Origin: Geobacter sp.
GTDB taxonomy: Bacteria; Desulfobacterota; Desulfuromonadia; Geobacterales; DSM-12255
Direction of reading: 5' to 3'
NCBI GenBank assembly: GCA_009684525.1
Contig: WKKR01000002.1
Coordinates: 930,001-994,000, forward strand
DNA: 64,000 nucleotides
The number at the start of each line of letters is the position of its first letter. Within the stretch, counting starts at the first letter, position 1. Below, piece after piece: positions 61,291 to 64,000 of this stretch. The notes under the pieces were generated by a model, which saw nothing but the letters and a program-made list of their open reading frames with translations, was not told where the DNA came from and did not search any database. A program made the translations under genes and the position numbers.

Positions 61291-62565
61291 ATGAATATTC
61301 TCGTTGTCGGCGGTGGTGGCCGCGAACATGCGCTGGTCTGGAAGATCTGCCAGTCGCCCCTGGTGAACCGGGTCTATTGCGCTCCGGGGAATCCGGGGAT
61401 CGGCCAGATGGCCGAGAATGTGCCGCTTGCGGTGGACGATCTGCCGGGACTCCTGGCCTTTGCCACTGCCCGTGATATCGACCTGACCGTGGTCGGGCCC
61501 GAACTGCCGCTCTCCCTGGGGATCGTCGATCTCTTTGAAGAGCATGGCCTGAAGATATTCGGCGCTCGCCGCAATGCGGCGCTGATCGAGGCGAGCAAGG
61601 CCTTTTCCAAGGACCTGATGAAGAAGTACCAGGTGCCGACCGCAGCCTACGAGGTCTTTACCGAGGTGGAACCGGCGGTTGCCTTCATCGACCGGCTCGG
61701 TGCCCCCATTGTGGTGAAGGCTGACGGCCTTGCCGCCGGCAAGGGGGTCATTGTCGCCCAGACCCGCGACGAGGCGGTCACGGCGGTAACGGACATGCTT
61801 TCGGGTAATGCCTTTGGCGCGGCTGGATCGCGGGTGGTGATCGAGGAGTTTCTCCGGGGGGAGGAGGCATCGTTTCTCGCCTTCACCGACGGCCGGAACA
61901 TCATCCCGCTCGCTTCGGCCCAGGACCACAAGGCGGTCTTCGACGGCGACACCGGGCCGAACACCGGTGGCATGGGGGCCTATTCTCCGGCACCGGTGGT
62001 GACCAAGGCCATCCACGATCAGGTCATGGCCGAGATCATGCAGCGTACCGTCGACGGCATGGCTGCCGAGGGGCGACCCTATCGCGGCGTCCTTTATGCC
62101 GGGCTGATGATCGACGGGACCTCGGTGAAGACCCTGGAGTTCAATGCCCGTTTTGGCGACCCCGAGTGCCAGCCCCTCCTGATGCGGCTCAAGTCGGACA
62201 TCGTGCCGGTGCTCATGGCGGTGGCCGAGGGGGACATCAGCGGGATCAGCCTCGAATGGCACGACCAGGCAGCGGTCTGCGTGGTCATGGCCTCTGCAGG
62301 GTATCCCGGCGACTACCGCAAGGGGGACGCGATCCATGGCCTCGACACGGCGGCTGCACTGGAGGACCTGTTCGTGTTCCATGCCGGCACTGTGCTCGAT
62401 CAGGGGCGGATCGTCACCAGCGGCGGCCGGGTTCTGGGGGTCACTGCCCTGGGGCCGACGGTCCGGGCTGCCATCGACCGGGCGTATCGGGGTGTTGCGG
62501 CCATCAACTGGGAAGGGGTGCATTTCCGCACCGATATCGGCAAAAAGGCAATGGGCCGGGAATAG
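61291..62565 (+). CDS. purD: Phosphoribosylamine-glycine ligase
   Basis: PurD joins phosphoribosylamine and glycine with ATP, step 2 of de novo purine synthesis. The 424-residue ATP-grasp protein has the GGGGREHAL start, [20 protein letters not shown], the grasp signatures [16 protein letters not shown] and [20 protein letters not shown], and [12 protein letters not shown]. The ATG follows GAGGAG. A gap of 95 bp after purH holds nothing obvious. Confidence 0.97.
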   Translation: MNILVVGGGGREHALVWKICQSPLVNRVYCAPGNPGIGQMAENVPLAVDDLPGLLAFATARDIDLTVVGPELPLSLGIVDLFEEHGLKIFGARRNAALIEASKAFSKDLMKKYQVPTAAYEVFTEVEPAVAFIDRLGAPIVVKADGLAAGKGVIVAQTRDEAVTAVTDMLSGNAFGAAGSRVVIEEFLRGEEASFLAFTDGRNIIPLASAQDHKAVFDGDTGPNTGGMGAYSPAPVVTKAIHDQVMAEIMQRTVDGMAAEGRPYRGVLYAGLMIDGTSVKTLEFNARFGDPECQPLLMRLKSDIVPVLMAVAEGDISGISLEWHDQAAVCVVMASAGYPGDYRKGDAIHGLDTAAALEDLFVFHAGTVLDQGRIVTSGGRVLGVTALGPTVRAAIDRAYRGVAAINWEGVHFRTDIGKKAMGRE

Positions 62566-62574
62566 GGGAACGCG

Positions 62575-63081
62575 ATGAAACCACTGGTGCTGATACTCAT
62601 GGGAAGCGATTCCGACCTGCCGGTGATGGAGGAGACGGCCAAGGTGCTGGATGCCTTCCAGGTCCCTTACGAGATGCGGGTCTCCTCCGCGCACCGGTCG
62701 CCGGCCAGGACGGCCGAGCTGGCAGCGGGCGCCGACGGTCGCGGCATCAAGGTGATCATCGCTGCAGCCGGCATGGCGGCTCATCTGGCAGGGGTCGTGG
62801 CGGCAGAGACCTGCCTGCCGGTTATCGGCGTTCCCATCGGCGGCGGTCCCCTCAACGGGGTGGATGCCCTCTATGCCATGGTGCAGATGCCGGGCGGGAT
62901 TCCGGTGGCGACCATGGCCATCGGCAAGGCCGGGGCCAAAAATGCGGGCATCCTGGCAGTGCAGATGCTGGCGATTGCCGACACGCGTCTGGTCGCTGGG
63001 CTGGCCGACTTTAAGCGGCAACTGGCAGAAGAGGTTGCAGCAAAGGACGAGGCGCTGCAACTGGCCCGTGCACGCGGCTGA
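62575..63081 (+). CDS. purE: N5-carboxyaminoimidazole ribonucleotide mutase (class I PurE)
   Basis: The 168-residue class I PurE converts N5-CAIR to CAIR. Motifs GSDSDLPVM, the SAHRSP signature and [20 protein letters not shown] are all present. The start is 9 bp after purD (AGGGGAA), so purH-D-E form an operon. A PurK is expected elsewhere. Confidence 0.96.
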   Translation: MKPLVLILMGSDSDLPVMEETAKVLDAFQVPYEMRVSSAHRSPARTAELAAGADGRGIKVIIAAAGMAAHLAGVVAAETCLPVIGVPIGGGPLNGVDALYAMVQMPGGIPVATMAIGKAGAKNAGILAVQMLAIADTRLVAGLADFKRQLAEEVAAKDEALQLARARG

Positions 63082-63099
63082 TGACCATCCGGCAGCGGC

Positions 63100-63117
63100 C
63101 ATGAACCATGGTTCATG
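63100..63117. promoter_or_regulatory. 18-bp perfect palindrome before the ppcA-like promoter
   Basis: CATGAACCATGGTTCATG is a perfect palindrome ending 13 bases before the -35 box at 63131. It could be an operator for the cytochrome gene. Confidence 0.45.
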
Positions 63118-63130
63118 AACCCATTTTATC

Positions 63131-63158
63131 TTGACAATCCGGCGAGTGGTGTCATAGT
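63131..63158 (+). promoter_or_regulatory. Sigma-70-type promoter for the ppcA-like gene
   Basis: TTGACA (63131-63136) is a perfect -35 box; CATAGT (63153-63158) follows after 16 bases. The start codon is 41 bases further on. Confidence 0.6.
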
Positions 63159-63199
63159 TTTCCGTACATTTTCATCAAAGTTTGAAGGGAGAAGTCAGC

Positions 63200-63463
63200 A
63201 TGAAAAAGTCTATCGTTGCTCTGTTTGCTGTTGTCGCATTCGCCGGGACCGCCTTTGGCGCAGACGTCATCGAGATGAAGAAAGGCGTGTCTTTCAACCA
63301 CAAAGAGCACAAGGCTGCTGTCGGCGATTGCAAGAAGTGCCATGAGAAGGGTCCTGGCAAAATCGAAGGGTTCGGCAAGGACTGGGCGCACAAGACCTGC
63401 AAAGGTTGCCATGCCGACATGAAGAAGGGTCCGACCAGCTGCAAGGACTGCCACAAGAAGTAA
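63200..63463 (+). CDS. ppcA: Triheme periplasmic cytochrome c7, PpcA-like
   Basis: The 87-residue precursor has a signal peptide ending at TAFGA-DVIE and a mature part with three CX2CH sites (CKKCH, CKGCH, CKDCH) and the HEKGPGKIEGFGKDWAH segment that marks PpcA of Geobacter. Bis-His-coordinated haems shuttle electrons through the periplasm to outer-membrane conduits. AAGGGAG precedes the ATG. A strong terminator follows and a ResB-type cytochrome c assembly gene is next, which fits a cytochrome-rich periplasm. Which ppc paralogue it is cannot be told with certainty. Confidence 0.93.
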   Translation: MKKSIVALFAVVAFAGTAFGADVIEMKKGVSFNHKEHKAAVGDCKKCHEKGPGKIEGFGKDWAHKTCKGCHADMKKGPTSCKDCHKK

Positions 63464-63492
63464 GTAGCCTGAAACCGAGTGATTCCGGTGCG

Positions 63493-63528
63493 AAAGGGGA
63501 TGACAGGAGGCCTGTTATCCCCTTTTTT
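63493..63528 (+). terminator. Rho-independent terminator after the ppcA-like gene
   Basis: AAAGGGGATGACAGG pairs with CCTGTTATCCCCTTT over an AGG loop and is followed by T-rich sequence to 63528; a G-T pair is the only weakness in the stem. Confidence 0.9.
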
Positions 63529-63554
63529 GCGTCTGTATACATATAGAAAATTAA

Positions 63555-63584
63555 TTGTTATTTCGTGGGTAGTTCCTGTATAAT
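63555..63584 (+). promoter_or_regulatory. Sigma-70-type promoter for the resB gene
   Basis: TTGTTA (63555-63560) and a perfect TATAAT (63579-63584, with an extended TG) are 18 bases apart, 84 bases before the resB start. Confidence 0.5.
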
Positions 63585-63668
63585 CGGCCGTTGATTAGGT
63601 CTCAGCCGAATATCTGAATAAGCCGCTGATTTCCGATCTGCATGCAACCATATCGAGAGGAGCTTGTC

Positions 63669-64000
63669 TTGACTACGCAAAAACAAGGTTTTCTGCAGAG
63701 CCTGTGGGATTTCTTCTGTTCCCTCAAGCTCTCCATCTCCCTCCTCATCGGCCTCGCCCTGGTTTCGATCATTGGCACGGTCATTCCGCAGGCCCCGAGT
63801 ATTCCGGAAGAGTATATCCGGTCGTTGAGCCAGACCAAGCTGCAGCTCTATGACAAACTGGGTTTCTTCGACATGTACCACTCGTGGTGGTTCATTCTCC
63901 TGCTCTACCTGCTGACCGTCAACCTGGTGGCCTGTTCCATCAAGCGGCTCCCCCGCGTCTGGAAGATCGTTTCCGAGCCGAACCTGATCTTCGACGAAGG
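63669..64000 (+). CDS. resB: Cytochrome c biogenesis ResB-family protein, 3' part outside window
   Basis: From a TTG start behind AGAGGAG the frame is open for 110 codons to the window edge, so only the N-terminus is seen. It reads LWDFFCSLKLSISLLIGLALVSIIGTVIPQ (first helix with the ResB LKLS and GT-IPQ pattern), then YDKLGFFDMYHSWWFILLLYLLTVNLVACSIKRLPR (second helix). ResB/CcsB forms the System II haem export and ligation complex with CcsA/ResC. This suits a cytochrome-rich periplasm. Confidence 0.85.
   Translation, partial: MTTQKQGFLQSLWDFFCSLKLSISLLIGLALVSIIGTVIPQAPSIPEEYIRSLSQTKLQLYDKLGFFDMYHSWWFILLLYLLTVNLVACSIKRLPRVWKIVSEPNLIFDE

Noticed and set aside
60904-63102. 732-codon minus-strand frame opposite purD and purE
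   Set aside because: Both pur genes are unmistakable, so this frame is a shadow.

Overview
The window looks like chromosomal DNA from a Geobacter-type bacterium (Desulfuromonadota). The signs are a triheme periplasmic cytochrome close to PpcA, a very large surface protein with CX2CH and CX4CH haem motifs, several large PAS/GAF/receiver histidine kinases, a DUF4212/solute-symporter pair and a selenoprotein SelD. Base composition is fairly even and GC-rich. I see no phage, integrase, transposase or CRISPR array; the only mobile-looking DNA is short fold-back repeats.

Layout. 1-10.3 kb holds mostly housekeeping and transport genes: a FapA-like protein cut by the window edge, an OsmC-like protein, CoaE, an IclR-type regulator, a universal stress protein, a TIM-barrel isomerase, the DUF4212 + symporter + DUF294-like set, and TrmB-TruD. 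10.7-17.7 kb is a five-gene signalling operon (histidine kinase, response regulator, receiver-PAS-kinase-receiver hybrid, receiver-kinase, DUF3108 protein). 17.8-29.2 kb holds a DEAD-box helicase, a small secreted Cys-rich protein, an 8.8-kb gene for a 2923-residue nine-haem surface protein behind a good sigma-54 promoter candidate, and a secreted charged coiled-coil protein. 29.4-42.3 kb holds a large hybrid kinase, a UvrD/Rep helicase, a phosphate-type binding protein, LigA, acylphosphatase, an FNT channel, a previously untracked 56-residue protein, an RluA-type synthase, a DUF4350-like protein and a hemerythrin. 42.3-52.4 kb carries three copies of a 141-bp fold-back repeat around a DUF748 protein, an OmpA lipoprotein, Tpx, a methyltransferase and a TPP-riboswitch thiamine operon (thiE-thiD fusion, thiC). 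52.4-64 kb holds alanine racemase, a membrane TPR/GT-C protein with a GT2 partner, selD with an in-frame UGA, a corrinoid-activation-type ASKHA protein, a roughly 180-nt structured RNA, purH-purD-purE, a ppcA-like cytochrome and the start of resB.

How the parts fit. Electron transfer and haem proteins (ppcA-like gene, the nine-haem giant, resB) fit a metal-reducing lifestyle. The many sensor kinases fit environmental control of that lifestyle. Thiamine, purine, CoA and selenium metabolism genes sit between them in short operons.

The items most worth a second look are the nested-domain giant cytochrome, the unidentified structured RNA before purH, the selenocysteine codon and SECIS-like hairpin in selD, and the fold-back repeat family with a compensatory stem change. 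All calls were made by reading sequence only; no database search was run.
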